A DNA stretch of 64,000 nt from Polaromonas sp. YR568 (GCA_945878995.1 CAMCUN010000002.1:1-64000); one strand, 5' to 3'; positions 17,009 to 29,159 are shown, counted from the first letter of the stretch. A program made the numbers and translations. The notes: generated by a model not told the origin, from the letters alone.

Positions 17009-18143
17009 CTTCACCTGGCTGCTGCTGGGCCTGCCTGTGGCCTTTGCGCTGGGCTGGCTGGCCTCCAGGCTGGACCTGCGGCAGCTGCGCATTGAAAACC
17101 GCCAAGCACCCAAGGCCTACTTCAGGGGGCTGAACTTTTTGCTCAACGAGCAGCAAGACCAGGCCATAGACGCCTTCATTGAGGCGGTACAAAACGACCC
17201 CGACACCTCAGAGCTGCATTTCGCGCTGGGCAATTTGTTTCGCCGCCGCGGCGAGTACGACCGTGCCGTGCGCGTGCACGAGCACCTGATGGCCAGGGGC
17301 GACTTGACCCAGCCCGAGCGCGACCGCGCCCAGCACGCGCTGGCGCTGGACTTTTTAAAAGCAGGCCTGCTCGACCGGGCCGAGGCGGCTCTCAGCAAGC
17401 TAGAAGGCACGGCCTACGAGCAAGAGGCCCGCTTGGCGCTGCTGTCCATTTACGAGCGCTCACGCGACTGGACGCAAGCCCGCCTCATGGCCGCACAGCT
17501 CGACAGCGCCGCCTTGGGCAGCTTTCAGGTGCGCCAATCGCATTACCTGTGCGAGCAGGCGCTGACCAGCGCCGCCGCCGGCGACAGCCTCCAAGCCGTG
17601 CAAGCCTTGGTGCAAGCCCGCAGCTTGGCGCCCCAGTCGGCCCGGCCGCTGATGGAGCTGGCCAAGCTGCACGCGCAACTGGGCCAGCCTGAGCCGGCTT
17701 TTGAAGCGCTGCTGGAGCTCAAAGGCCAGGCCGGCCACGCCCTGCCCTTGGCCGCCGGCCTCTTGGCCAAGCTGGCCGAGCAAACCGGGCGCCAAAGCCA
17801 GGCCCAAGAGATGCTGGAGGCCGCCAATACCAGCGCGCCCTCCATCGATTTGGTGGACGCCCTCATCAAGCTCGACGCCGATCCCCAGCATGCCCGCCAG
17901 CGCTATGTGGAGCACCTGCAGCGCGAGCCCTCGCTGATTGCCGCGGGCAAGTGGCTGGCCGGTGAAAAGCTCGAACACGAAGAACACCACGGCGTGGTGC
18001 AACGCGCCATGGAGCGGGCCAGCAAGCCGCTGCTGCGCTACCGGTGCGCGGCCTGCGGCTTTGAGGCCAGCCAGCATTTTTGGCAATGCCCAGGCTGCCA
18101 AGCCTGGGACAGCTACCCGGCCCGCCGCATTGAAGAACTTTGA
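16998..18143 (+). CDS. lapB: Lipopolysaccharide assembly protein B, TPR protein with C-terminal zinc ribbon
   Basis: LapB (YciM) is an inner-membrane, cytoplasm-facing protein that couples LPS synthesis to FtsH-dependent LpxC turnover. I use the GTG giving VEFDFTWLLLGLPVAF, which puts the single membrane helix at residues 5-20, as in the family. Tetratricopeptide repeats follow (about 40-330), then a rubredoxin-like metal site with CAACGF and CPGCQAW near the end. About 381 residues, near the usual length. The start overlaps the lapA stop, so the two are coupled. hldE follows, keeping the LPS theme. Confidence 0.94.
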   Translation: MEFDFTWLLLGLPVAFALGWLASRLDLRQLRIENRQAPKAYFRGLNFLLNEQQDQAIDAFIEAVQNDPDTSELHFALGNLFRRRGEYDRAVRVHEHLMARGDLTQPERDRAQHALALDFLKAGLLDRAEAALSKLEGTAYEQEARLALLSIYERSRDWTQARLMAAQLDSAALGSFQVRQSHYLCEQALTSAAAGDSLQAVQALVQARSLAPQSARPLMELAKLHAQLGQPEPAFEALLELKGQAGHALPLAAGLLAKLAEQTGRQSQAQEMLEAANTSAPSIDLVDALIKLDADPQHARQRYVEHLQREPSLIAAGKWLAGEKLEHEEHHGVVQRAMERASKPLLRYRCAACGFEASQHFWQCPGCQAWDSYPARRIEEL

Positions 18144-18165
18144 GCCCGACCCCCCTGCCGCCCCC

Positions 18166-19125
18166 ATGCACCTGACCCAAGAACAAATCGCCCGCGCCCG
18201 TGTGTTGGTGGTGGGCGACGTCATGCTGGACCGCTACTGGTACGGCCCGGTCGAGCGCATCTCGCCCGAGGCGCCCGTGCCCGTGGTGCGCGTGACGCGC
18301 CAAGAAGAGCGCCTGGGCGGGGCCTCCAACGTGGCTTACAACGTGGTCTCGCTGGGCGCGCAAGCGTCCTTGCTCAGCGTGGTGGGCGACGACGAGGACA
18401 GCCACAAGCTCGAGGCCCTGGTGGCCGGCACAGGCATACGCCCGCACTTTGGCCGCGATGCGCAGATGCACACCACCGTCAAGCTGCGCATCATTGGCAG
18501 GCAGCAGCAGCTCATTCGCCTGGACTTTGAAAAAGCCCCTGAAAGCGAGGTGCTGGCCTCGCAAACAGCGGCCTTTGCGCAGCTGCACACCGAGCACGAG
18601 GCGGTGCTGTTTTCCGACTATGGCAAGGGCGGCCTCACGCATGTGGCGGCCATGATCGGGCAAGCCCGCGCAGCCGGCAAAGCGGTGCTGATAGACCCCA
18701 AAGGCTCGGACTACTCGCGCTACCGCGGCGCCAGCATCATCACGCCCAACCGCAGTGAGTTGGAGCACGTGGTGGGCGCCTGGCACAGCGAGGCCGAGCT
18801 CCGGCAAAAAGCCCACGGCCTGCGACTGGCGCTGGACCTGGACGCTTTGCTGCTCACCCGCAGCGAAGAAGGCATGACCTTGTTTGACGCCCAGGGCGAG
18901 TTCCACGTGCCCGCCCAGGCCAGAGAGGTGTTTGATGTCACGGGCGCGGGCGACACCGTGATTGCCACCCTGGCCGTGTTGGTGGCCGCTGGCATGCCAC
19001 TGCGCAAGGCCGTGCCGCTGGCCAACCGCGCTGGCGGCGTGGTGGTGGGCAAATTCGGCACGGCCACCGTGAGCTACGGCGAGCTGTTTGCCCATGCCGC
19101 CACCGACGAAAAGGGTTTGTCATGA
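18166..19125 (+). CDS. rfaE1: D-glycero-beta-D-manno-heptose-7-phosphate kinase (HldE domain I)
   Basis: PfkB/ribokinase-family kinase that makes heptose 1,7-bisphosphate for LPS inner-core heptose. The 319-residue protein has [26 protein letters not shown] at the start (residues 13-38), [10 protein letters not shown], and [14 protein letters not shown] with the GAGD catalytic aspartate. Only the kinase domain is present. The adenylyltransferase half fused to it in E. coli HldE is absent, so a separate rfaE2/hldC must lie elsewhere. Its stop overlaps hldD by four bases (ATGA). Confidence 0.95.
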   Translation: MHLTQEQIARARVLVVGDVMLDRYWYGPVERISPEAPVPVVRVTRQEERLGGASNVAYNVVSLGAQASLLSVVGDDEDSHKLEALVAGTGIRPHFGRDAQMHTTVKLRIIGRQQQLIRLDFEKAPESEVLASQTAAFAQLHTEHEAVLFSDYGKGGLTHVAAMIGQARAAGKAVLIDPKGSDYSRYRGASIITPNRSELEHVVGAWHSEAELRQKAHGLRLALDLDALLLTRSEEGMTLFDAQGEFHVPAQAREVFDVTGAGDTVIATLAVLVAAGMPLRKAVPLANRAGGVVVGKFGTATVSYGELFAHAATDEKGLS

Positions 19126-20135
19126 AGATTGTGGTCACGGGTGCAGCCGGCTTTATTGGCTCCAACCTCATCGAAGGGCTCAATGCCCGCGGCATCACCG
19201 AGATCATTGCGGTGGACAACCTCACCGAGGGCGACAAGTTCCGCAACCTGGCCGACCTGCACATTGCCGACTACGTGGACGCCGACGATTTTTACGAGCG
19301 CTTTGCCCAGGGCGCATATGGTCAAGTCAAGGCCGTCTTCCACGAAGGCGCGTGCAGCGACACCATGGAGCCCAACGGCAAGTTCATGATGGACAACAAC
19401 TACACCTTGACTTGCGGGCTTTTCCAAGCCTGCCAAGCCCAGGGCACGCGCTTGTTGTATGCCTCTTCAGCGGCCACCTACGGCGGCTCAGCGACCTTCC
19501 GCGAAAGCCCAGAATTTGAAAAGCCGCTCAACGTCTACGGCTACTCCAAGCTGCTGTTCGACCAGCGCATGCGCCGCGAGCTTGGCCCGCGCTTTGAAAA
19601 CGCCCGCACCCAGGTGGCCGGCTTTCGCTACTTCAACGTCTACGGCCCCCGCGAGCAGCACAAGGGCCGCATGGCCAGCGTGGCCTTTCACCAGTTCAAT
19701 CAGTTCAATAAAGAGGGCAAGGTCAAGCTCTTTGGCGAGTACGGCGGCTACGGCCCCGGCGGGCAGATGCGCGACTTTGTGAGCGTGGCCGATGTGGTGG
19801 CCATCAACCTGTGGTTCTTGGACCACCCTGAAAAAAGCGGGCTTTTCAACCTCGGCACGGGCCGGGCCCAGCCCTTCAACGACGTGGCCTTGGCAGTGAT
19901 CAACACCATGCAGCAGCTCAAAGGCCAGACCACCCCTGTGAGCCTAGAGCAGGCCGTGGGTCTTGACCTGTTGGACTACGTGGCCTTTCCCTCTGCCCTG
20001 GTGGGCAAGTACCAAAGCTACACCCAGGCCGACCTGAGCGCCTTGCGCGCCGCCGGCTGCGAGTTGCAGTTCGCCGACGTGGCCACCGGCGTGGCCAGCT
20101 ACATGAACGTGCTGGCCGCGCAAAAAGCCAGCTGA
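19122..20135 (+). CDS. hldD: ADP-L-glycero-D-manno-heptose-6-epimerase
   Basis: Last step in making ADP-L-glycero-D-manno-heptose for the LPS core. The 337-residue extended SDR enzyme has the NAD(P) motif [10 protein letters not shown] at 7-16, [10 protein letters not shown], and the active pair [30 protein letters not shown]-type residues are characteristic of HldD. It is translationally coupled to the heptose kinase gene, forming a two-gene LPS precursor unit. Confidence 0.97.
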   Translation: MKIVVTGAAGFIGSNLIEGLNARGITEIIAVDNLTEGDKFRNLADLHIADYVDADDFYERFAQGAYGQVKAVFHEGACSDTMEPNGKFMMDNNYTLTCGLFQACQAQGTRLLYASSAATYGGSATFRESPEFEKPLNVYGYSKLLFDQRMRRELGPRFENARTQVAGFRYFNVYGPREQHKGRMASVAFHQFNQFNKEGKVKLFGEYGGYGPGGQMRDFVSVADVVAINLWFLDHPEKSGLFNLGTGRAQPFNDVALAVINTMQQLKGQTTPVSLEQAVGLDLLDYVAFPSALVGKYQSYTQADLSALRAAGCELQFADVATGVASYMNVLAAQKAS

Positions 20136-20154
20136 GACCACCAAAAGACCAGTC

Positions 20155-20457
20155 ATGCGCCCGCTCTTGTCTGTGTTGCTTTCACTGCTGCTGGCAGGTC
20201 AAGCTCTGGCCGCCATCGAGATCAACCAAGCCACAGAAGCCGACCTAGACGGCCTGCGCGGCCTGGGCCCGGCCACCACGCGGCACATCTTGGCCGAACG
20301 CGAGAAAGCCGCATTTCGCACCTGGGCCGAGTTGCTGGCGCGCATCAAAGGCCTGGGCCCGGTCAAAGCCCGCGAGTTGTCGGCGCAAGGCTTGAGGGTC
20401 AACGGCGAGGCCTTTTCTACACGCCAGACAGAGGTCGGGGGACAGGCTTCTCCCTGA
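20155..20457 (+). CDS. ComEA-like helix-hairpin-helix DNA-binding protein
   Basis: A 100-residue secreted protein with a signal peptide (about 1-19, ending AAI) and two helix-hairpin-helix elements: INQATEADLDGLRGLGPATTRHIL and a second around ARIKGLGPVKAREL. This matches the periplasmic ComEA family, which binds incoming double-stranded DNA in natural transformation and, in other species, assists DNA uptake by the pilus. No other competence gene is adjacent, although pilF lies about 16 kb away. It closes the plus-strand operon. Confidence 0.85.
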   Translation: MRPLLSVLLSLLLAGQALAAIEINQATEADLDGLRGLGPATTRHILAEREKAAFRTWAELLARIKGLGPVKARELSAQGLRVNGEAFSTRQTEVGGQASP

Positions 20458-20917
20458 AAAATCGCCGGCAGGCCGGCTCCTACAAGGGGGAACATCGGCT
20501 TGTATTTGTAGGAGCTTGCCTGCAAGCGAATCGCCCCGTGCAACGCTCATCACCGCAGGCGAACAATCGCCAGCAGGCTGGCTCCTACAGGGGAAAGGTA
20601 TCTTGTCTTTGTAGGAAACAAGCATGCCAGCGAATCGTGCCGCACCACAAGCATCAACGCAGGCCAACATTCGCCGGCAGGCCGGCTCCTACAGGGGAAA
20701 GCCGTCTTGTCTTTGTAGGAAACAAGCCTTCAAACGAACCGTACCACAAGCATCACCGCAGGCGAACATTCGCCGGCAGGCCGGCTCCTACAGGGGAAGG
20801 AAAGGTTGTCTTGTCTTTGTAGGAAACAAGCCTGCAAGCGAATCGTGGTGGACCTTAGGCATCACCGCAGGCAAACAATCGCCAGCAGGCTGGCTCCTAC
20901 AAAGAGAAGTCAGCTTT
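20458..20917. repeat. Cluster of five REP-like palindromic units
   Basis: Five copies of a TCGCC(G/A)GCAGGC(C/T)GGCTCCTACA element start at about 20462, 20567, 20671, 20770 and 20879, spaced 99-109 bp. Between them are inverted partners of the form TTTGTAGGA(G/A)…TGCAAGCGAATCG (for example 20505-20533 and 20608-20636). Direct and inverted REP copies alternate in this way in BIME/REPIN arrays, best known from Pseudomonas and enterics. The array fills the whole convergent gap between comEA and the next gene and could act as a terminator or gyrase/IHF site. No RAYT transposase gene lies in the window. Confidence 0.88.
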
Positions 20918-22108
20918 TCAGCGGCTGACTGTCAGCGCGGGCAAGGCTTGCACGATGTCGGCCTTCAAATCGGCCACGGCTTCCAGGCCCAGGCAAAAGC
21001 GCACCAAACCGCCCTGGTGGGGCCAGCCGAGTTGGCGCAGTTTGGGCATGTCGTAAGGGGCGCACAGGCTCACAGGACCGGCCCAGCTGTAACCGAGCTT
21101 GAACAGACGGAGCGCGTCGCAAAACGCGTCGATGCGGGCGGGCTCGAACTCGGGCTTGAACACCGCGCTGAAGATGCAGGCGGCGGCGCTGCAGTCGCGC
21201 TTCCAGGCCTCATGGCCGGGGGAGCCGGGCAAGGCCGGGTGCAGCACGCGTTCGACCTGGGGCAAGGTTTGCATCCAGCTGGCCAGCTCGCGGGTGGTGG
21301 CGTCTTGGGCGGCGTAGCGCAAGACGATGGAAGGCAGGCCTCGCAGCACCAGTTCCACATCATTGGCGCCCACGCCAAAGCCCAGGCGCATGTGGCAGAA
21401 ATGAATGCGCTGGTGCAAGGCCGCATCTCGCGTGATGACCGAGCCCATGAGCACGTCGGCGCCGCCTGAGGGGTATTTGGTGAGGGCATGCACCGAGATG
21501 TCTGCGCCCAGGTCAAAGGCGTTGAAGGCAATGCCGGCGCCCCAGGTGTTGTCCAGCGCGCTGACGATGCCTTGCGGGTGGGCCTGCGGGTGGGCGCGCA
21601 CGACCTCAACGAGTGCGGGCAGGTCAGGGAACTCCAGGGTGATGGAGCCTGGCGCCTCCATCCAAACCAGGCGGCTGCGGGGGCTGAGCCGGCGCGCCAG
21701 GTCTTGCGGGTCCATGGCGTTGTAGTACACGCCAGTGATGCCCCAGGCCTTGAGCTCGGCCTCGGCAAAGGCCTTGTTGGGACCGTAGGCGTTGTCGGGA
21801 ATGAGCACCTCGTCGCCGGCGGCCAAAAAAGCCATAGAAACCAGTGTGATGGCGGCCAAGCCGCTGGGCACCAAGATGCAATGGCGACCGCCCTCTAAAG
21901 TGGCCAGCCGCTCCTCCAGCACGAAGGTGGTGGGCGTGCCGTGCAGGCCGTAGGTGTAGCCGGTTTTATGCGTCCAGTCGCGGTTGCGCAAAGCAGCCAC
22001 GGTGGGGAAAAAAATGGTCGAGGCCTTGTGCACGCCGGGTGCAACAGACTCGAAGCCGGCGGGCGGCTTGTAGGGGTGGTGAATCAGGGAAGTGGAGAGG
22101 TCAGCCAT
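20918..22108 (-). CDS. metC: Cys/Met-metabolism PLP-dependent enzyme (cystathionine beta-lyase type)
   Basis: A 396-residue protein of the trans-sulfuration enzyme family. SVHALTKYPSGGADV carries the PLP lysine near residue 215. TYGLHGTPTTFVLEERLATLEGG near 55-75 and the SALDNTWGAG segment with the PLP-pairing Asp fit cystathionine beta-lyase, which releases homocysteine and pyruvate. Related C-S lyases and gamma-synthases share these motifs, so the exact reaction is not certain. It stands alone on the minus strand, converging on comEA across the REP cluster and 56 bp downstream of the phosphoribosyltransferase. Confidence 0.85.
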   Translation of the reverse strand: MADLSTSLIHHPYKPPAGFESVAPGVHKASTIFFPTVAALRNRDWTHKTGYTYGLHGTPTTFVLEERLATLEGGRHCILVPSGLAAITLVSMAFLAAGDEVLIPDNAYGPNKAFAEAELKAWGITGVYYNAMDPQDLARRLSPRSRLVWMEAPGSITLEFPDLPALVEVVRAHPQAHPQGIVSALDNTWGAGIAFNAFDLGADISVHALTKYPSGGADVLMGSVITRDAALHQRIHFCHMRLGFGVGANDVELVLRGLPSIVLRYAAQDATTRELASWMQTLPQVERVLHPALPGSPGHEAWKRDCSAAACIFSAVFKPEFEPARIDAFCDALRLFKLGYSWAGPVSLCAPYDMPKLRQLGWPHQGGLVRFCLGLEAVADLKADIVQALPALTVSR

Positions 22109-22164
22109 GGCTGCATCTTACTGAGACTCGCGCACGGGGCAAAGCGCGCTTTCCACCAGAAGCC

Positions 22165-22689
22165 TTAGATCTTCCACTTCTCCAGCAATTTGTCTGGACC
22201 CATCGCGTCATAGCTCTCAAAGGGCTGGTGAATCCAGGGGTTGGATGGCAAATAGTCGACCTGGTAGTCTGGCTTGAAGGACGACACTCCCTTGGTCCAG
22301 ATGACGGCAGTGCGCAGCTCAGTGATGGGCAGGTAGTTGTTGCGCAGCTGGGAGAGCACGGCACTGAGTGTGAGGCCAGAATCGGCCAAATCGTCCACCA
22401 GCAGCACGCGGCCTGCAATTTCGCCCTTGGGCGTGGTGATGTAGCGCGCAATGTCCAGGTTGCCCTGCACCGTGCCCGCCTCGGCCCGGTAGGAACTGGT
22501 GGACATGATGGCCAAGGGCTTGTCAAAAATGCGAGAGAGGATGTCTCCCGGCCGCATGCCGCCCCGTGCCAAGCACAAGATGGTGTCGAACTGCCAGCCC
22601 GACTGGTGAATGCGGATGGCGAGCTTTTCAATGAGGTTGTGGTACTCGTCGTAGCTCACGTAAAGGTGTTTGCCGTCTTCGGTCAACAT
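22165..22689 (-). CDS. Purine-type phosphoribosyltransferase
   Basis: A 174-residue type I phosphoribosyltransferase with the PRPP motif VLLVDDLADSGLTL at 95-108 and the ARGGMRPGDIL loop at 41-51. Its place directly downstream of purA suggests salvage of hypoxanthine, guanine or xanthine, and neighbours of this kind are annotated as hypoxanthine or xanthine-guanine phosphoribosyltransferase. I chose the ATG giving MLTEDGKHLYVSY. Base preference cannot be read from the sequence with confidence. Confidence 0.88.
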   Translation of the reverse strand: MLTEDGKHLYVSYDEYHNLIEKLAIRIHQSGWQFDTILCLARGGMRPGDILSRIFDKPLAIMSTSSYRAEAGTVQGNLDIARYITTPKGEIAGRVLLVDDLADSGLTLSAVLSQLRNNYLPITELRTAVIWTKGVSSFKPDYQVDYLPSNPWIHQPFESYDAMGPDKLLEKWKI

Positions 22690-22728
22690 GGGGGATGGTG
22701 TCCTGTGAAAAACCAAAAAACTAAAAAT

Positions 22729-25295
<2,567 letters not shown>

Positions 25296-25354
25296 TCGGT
25301 TCCAGATGAACTATTAAAAAAGCAATTTTACAGGGCCAGACAAGCCCGACCAGC

Positions 25355-25543
25355 TCAGGTCAGCAGCCACAGGGCCAGCAAGCCCAAAGCCACGCTGCAC
25401 AGGCCAAAAAACCGCAGCTGGCCGTCACTGAGTTGAAGAATCTGCGCAAAGGTGCTGCGCCAACGGGCGGGCGAGACAAAAGGCAAAAGGCCCTCGATCA
25501 CCAGAACGAGGGCCAGGGCCTGCCAAAGCGAGCTGCTGTCCAA
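25355..25543 (-). CDS. DUF2065 (YjeT-like) small membrane protein
   Basis: A 62-residue protein with two hydrophobic helices (about 5-23 and 42-60) around PFVSPARWRSTFAQILQLSD. This fits the DUF2065 family, often found just after hflC. The function is unknown. The gene follows hflC by 19 bp and probably belongs to the hflX-hflK-hflC transcript. Confidence 0.85.
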   Translation of the reverse strand: MDSSSLWQALALVLVIEGLLPFVSPARWRSTFAQILQLSDGQLRFFGLCSVALGLLALWLLT

Positions 25544-25562
25544 GGAGAGTAGCGATGTAGCT

Positions 25563-26474
25563 TCAGCGGCGGGCCGGGGCTGCCGCGGGGGCTGCCTGAC
25601 CGCTGGGTCCGCGCATGGCTTTAAAGAACTCGGAAGAAGGATCGATCACCATCACGTCAGACTTTTTGTTGAAGCTCGTTTTGTAAGCTTCTAGGCTGCG
25701 GTAGAACTGAGCGAACTGCGGGTCGCGGCCAAAGGCCTCGTTGTAGACCCGGGCCGCTTCTGCATCGCCCTCGCCCTTGATTTTTTGGGCATCGCGGTAG
25801 GCGTTGGCCACCGTGATCTCGCGCTGACGGTCGGCATCGGCGCGGATTTTTTCACCTTCAGCGGCGCCGGTGGATCGCAGTTCGTTGGCCACGCGCTTGC
25901 GTTCGGCCTCCATGCGGCGGTAGACCGACTCGGTGATGGCTTCGACATAGTCCACGCGGGTGATCCGCACGTCCACAATGTCCATGCCCCAAGGCTTGGC
26001 GCCTGTGACGGCTTGCTGCACTTCTTTTTTCACGTCGGCCATGAGCTGCTCGCGTTTGAGCGAAAGCAAGTCTTTGACCGTGCGCTTGTTGATTTCTTCT
26101 TGGAAGGCATTGCGCACCACCCGGTTGAGCTGCAAAGCGCCTGCGCGCTCGTCCAAGCCCACGTTGCGGATGTACTCGGTGGGGCCTGAGACGCGCCAGC
26201 GCACGTACCAGTCGATCACCACCCGCTGCTTTTCGGCCGTGAGCATGGGCTCGGGGTCGGTGCTGTCCAGGGTCAGCAGGCGTTTGTCAATGTAGGAGAC
26301 ATTTTGAAAAGGCGGCGGCAGCTTGAAGTTCAAGCCGGGCTCGGTGATCACTTCTTTGATCTGACCGAGCGCATAGACCACACCAAATTGGCGCTGGTCC
26401 ACCACAAAAAGCGTAGAACTGAGCAGCACCAGCAGCACCAGCACCGAGGAGGCAATAAATCCGATTCTGTTCAC
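25563..26474 (-). CDS. hflC: HflC, modulator of FtsH protease
   Basis: SPFH/prohibitin membrane protein that forms the HflKC cage around the FtsH protease. The 303-residue protein has one N-terminal membrane helix (about 5-25), DQRQFGVVYALGQIKEV opening the SPFH domain, the conserved VDVRITRVDYVEAITESVYRRMEAER segment, and an Ala/Pro-rich C-terminal tail. It follows hflK by nine bases. Confidence 0.96.
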   Translation of the reverse strand: MNRIGFIASSVLVLLVLLSSTLFVVDQRQFGVVYALGQIKEVITEPGLNFKLPPPFQNVSYIDKRLLTLDSTDPEPMLTAEKQRVVIDWYVRWRVSGPTEYIRNVGLDERAGALQLNRVVRNAFQEEINKRTVKDLLSLKREQLMADVKKEVQQAVTGAKPWGMDIVDVRITRVDYVEAITESVYRRMEAERKRVANELRSTGAAEGEKIRADADRQREITVANAYRDAQKIKGEGDAEAARVYNEAFGRDPQFAQFYRSLEAYKTSFNKKSDVMVIDPSSEFFKAMRGPSGQAAPAAAPARR

Positions 26475-26483
26475 GGCTGTTCC

Positions 26484-27830
26484 TTAACGTGAGTCGCGGT
26501 CACGCGTGCGCGAGGCGTCACGGTTACGGGGGTCGGCGGCAGACGGCGCGGGCGCTGATGATGAAGGCAGCGGCGGCGGCGCCACCATGCCGTTGCCAGC
26601 CGCAGGCGCATTGGCAGTTGCTGTGTTTTGCATGATTTTGTCCAGCGGCAGGTAGAGCATGTTGGAGCCCTGGCGGGACTCGACCATGACCTTGGTGACG
26701 TTGGTGAAGACCTGCTCCATGGTGTCTACGTACATGCGGTCGCGCGTGACCTGCGGGGCTTTTTGGTACTCGGTCAGCACCGAGCGAAAGCGCTGCGCAT
26801 CACCTTGGGCTTGCGCCACGATGCGGGCTTTGTAGGCATCAGCCTCTTCCTTGAGCCGCGAGGCCGAACCCACGGCGCGGGGAATCACGTCGTTGGCGTA
26901 GGCCTCGGCTTCGTTTTTGGCGCGTTCGCGCTCTTGGCCGGCCTTGAGCACATCGTCAAAGGCCGCTTGCACCTGCTCGGGCGGGCGCACACCGCTTTGC
27001 TGCAGGTTGATGCCCACCACCTCAATGCCCACTTTGTAGCGGTCCAAGATGGTTTGCATCAGCGCTCTGACGCGAGGCGCGATCTGGTCGCGCTCTTCGG
27101 CCAAGGCCGTGTCCATGCGCATTTTGGCCACCACCTCGCGTACGGCAGTTTCTGCCGCCTGCACCACGGTGGCGGTCGGGTCCTTGCTTTCAAACAAAAA
27201 GGCACGCGCATCGCTCAGCCGGTACTGGACGGCAAACTTGATTTCAACAATGTTTTCATCTTCAGTGAGCATGGCCGACTCGCGCAAGCCGGTGGCGCGT
27301 ATCACCACGTCGCGGCCCACGTCCACCGAGCGGATTTGCGTGACCACCACAATTTCATGGCGCTGAATGGGGTAAGGCAAGCGCCAGTTGAAACCCGCAC
27401 CCACCGTGCTTTGGTAGCGGCCAAACTGGGTGATGACGCCCTGCTGACCCTCTTGCACAATGAAAAAGCCTGTGCCCAGCCAAATCAAGGCGGCCACCGC
27501 GGCAATGAGGCCTGCGCCTATGCCTGCGCTTTTCATGTCGGGCGGCTTAAAGCCACCACCACCGCCAGAGCGAGGAGGCTGCTGGCGGTTGCCGCCACCT
27601 TTGTTGCCAAACAAGCCGCTGAGCTTGCGGTTGAAGTCGCGCCAAAGCTCATCCAGATCAGGCGGGCCTTGACTGCCCTGGCCCCGCGAAGGCGGTGGCG
27701 GGCGCACAGGCGGCGCAGGCGTGGGGGCGGGCGCAGCGGCGGGCCGGTCATCACGGCCAGACTCGGGCTTGTCGTCTGCGGACTTGGGCTCGTCGCTGCG
27801 GCCCCAACGGGAGTCATTGAGGTTGAACAT
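26484..27830 (-). CDS. hflK: HflK, modulator of FtsH protease
   Basis: Partner of HflC in the membrane cage that regulates FtsH. I chose the ATG giving MFNLNDSRWGR, the usual family opening, with AAAGG just upstream; the frame stays open for 43 more codons. The 448-residue protein has a Pro-rich N-terminal cytoplasmic segment and a Gly-rich stretch. A membrane helix near residues 100-125 is followed by the SPFH domain (VQEGQQGVITQFGRYQSTVGAG onward) and a Gln/Ala-rich tail. hflX lies upstream with a 112-bp gap. Confidence 0.95.
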   Translation of the reverse strand: MFNLNDSRWGRSDEPKSADDKPESGRDDRPAAAPAPTPAPPVRPPPPSRGQGSQGPPDLDELWRDFNRKLSGLFGNKGGGNRQQPPRSGGGGGFKPPDMKSAGIGAGLIAAVAALIWLGTGFFIVQEGQQGVITQFGRYQSTVGAGFNWRLPYPIQRHEIVVVTQIRSVDVGRDVVIRATGLRESAMLTEDENIVEIKFAVQYRLSDARAFLFESKDPTATVVQAAETAVREVVAKMRMDTALAEERDQIAPRVRALMQTILDRYKVGIEVVGINLQQSGVRPPEQVQAAFDDVLKAGQERERAKNEAEAYANDVIPRAVGSASRLKEEADAYKARIVAQAQGDAQRFRSVLTEYQKAPQVTRDRMYVDTMEQVFTNVTKVMVESRQGSNMLYLPLDKIMQNTATANAPAAGNGMVAPPPLPSSSAPAPSAADPRNRDASRTRDRDSR

Positions 27831-27942
27831 GCCTTTGACCCACCGTTGAAGGCGGGCTGGGAAAGCAGTGATCGACTGCAGTACAGGGGTGAAGTTCATG
27901 GATTGAAAAATCATATTTTTGTATTGACCCCATTGTGCCCAA

Positions 27943-29133
27943 TCAAAAGTCTGCTCCATCTGCGGCAGGGCTTTGCCCTTGCAGCTCGCCGGTCTGCGCC
28001 TGCAGCGCAGCAGCTTGCGCGTGGCGGCTGAGCAAGGCGCGCAAAGCTGGCAAACCCTCGCCAGTGCGGGCGCTCAAAAATACCCGCTCAAAGCGGCGCG
28101 GGCTGCCTTGGGCCTCATCCATCAGCTCGCAAGTGTCTTGCAAGGCGTGCGGCAGGCGGGACTCGGGCATGGCGTCGAGTTTATTGAAGACCAGCACCTG
28201 CGGCACCTGGTCTGAGCCAATGTCTGCCAGCACTTTTTGCACCTCGGCCATTTGCTCGGCGTGCTCAGGGCTGGCTGCGTCCACCACATGCAAGAGCAAA
28301 TCGGCGTCGGCGGCCTCTTGCAAAGTGGCCTCGAACGCGTCAATCAAACCGTGGGGCAGATCGCGAATAAAACCCACAGTGTCTGACAAAGACACCGAGC
28401 GCCCTGCCTGTCCCTGCTCGTCTGCCCCCAAATACAGCTGGCGCGTGGTGGTGTCCAAGGTGGCAAACAGCTGGTCGGCAGCGTAGGCGCGGGCTTTGAC
28501 CAGCGCATTGAACAAGGTGCTCTTGCCCGCGTTGGTGTAGCCCACCAAGGAAATGGTGAAGGTGTCGCGGCGCTCGCGCTGGCGGCGTTGGGTTTGCCGC
28601 TGGCGCTTGACCTTGACCAGCCGCTCTTTGGTGCGCTTGATGGACTCGCTGATCATGCGCTTGTCGAGCTCAATTTGCTTTTCACCCGGGCCGCCCCGCA
28701 CGCCTGCCCCGCCGGTTTGGCGCTCCAAGTGCGACCAGCGGCGCACCAAGCGCGTAGACAGGTACTGCAGACGCGCCAGTTCCACCTGCAATTTGCCCTC
28801 GTGGCTGCGCGCGCGCTGGGCAAAAATCTCCAAGATGAGCAAGGTGCGGTCGTTGACCGGCATCTCCAAGCTGCGCTCCAAGTTGCGCTGCTGTGCCGGG
28901 CTCAAGGACTGGTCGAACAACACCTCTGAGGCACCGGTCTCCAAGGCCATGGCCTTGATTTCGTCGGCCTTGCCGCTGCCCACAAACAGGGCTGCGTCGG
29001 GGGCGCGGCGCTTGCAAGTCAGACGAGCCACGGGAGACAGCCCGGCGGTTTGAGCCAGCAGGCCCAGCTCCTCCAGGCCAGCATCAAAGTGGGCAGAGCC
29101 GAAGTCCACACCCACCAGCAAGACGGTGGGCAA
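27943..29133 (-). CDS. hflX: GTPase HflX
   Basis: Ribosome-associated GTPase that splits stalled 70S ribosomes under stress. The protein has the HflX N-terminal domain (VGSGKADEIK, LFDQSLSPAQQRNLE), the GGAGVRGGPGEKQIE glycine-rich motif, and the GTPase G1 GYTNAGKSTLFNAL with DTVGFI (G3) and NKLD (G4). No ATG exists between the hfq stop and the conserved region. The listed start is TTG; a CTG overlapping the hfq stop is also possible, because the intervening codons read [10 protein letters not shown]. Coupling to hfq is therefore likely. Confidence 0.94.
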   Translation of the reverse strand: MPTVLLVGVDFGSAHFDAGLEELGLLAQTAGLSPVARLTCKRRAPDAALFVGSGKADEIKAMALETGASEVLFDQSLSPAQQRNLERSLEMPVNDRTLLILEIFAQRARSHEGKLQVELARLQYLSTRLVRRWSHLERQTGGAGVRGGPGEKQIELDKRMISESIKRTKERLVKVKRQRQTQRRQRERRDTFTISLVGYTNAGKSTLFNALVKARAYAADQLFATLDTTTRQLYLGADEQGQAGRSVSLSDTVGFIRDLPHGLIDAFEATLQEAADADLLLHVVDAASPEHAEQMAEVQKVLADIGSDQVPQVLVFNKLDAMPESRLPHALQDTCELMDEAQGSPRRFERVFLSARTGEGLPALRALLSRHAQAAALQAQTGELQGQSPAADGADF

Positions 29134-29159
29134 GGCAACTCGGGGGGCGGCAGCGGTGC

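Noticed and set aside
20458-20917. CRISPR array in the repeated region after comEA
   Set aside because: Units alternate in orientation, spacers between them share sequence, and repeat arms are palindromic, so REP elements fit better; no cas genes are near.
20624-21469. A protein-coding frame across the REP cluster
   Set aside because: The translation reflects the repeated palindromes and then runs antisense to the PLP enzyme gene.
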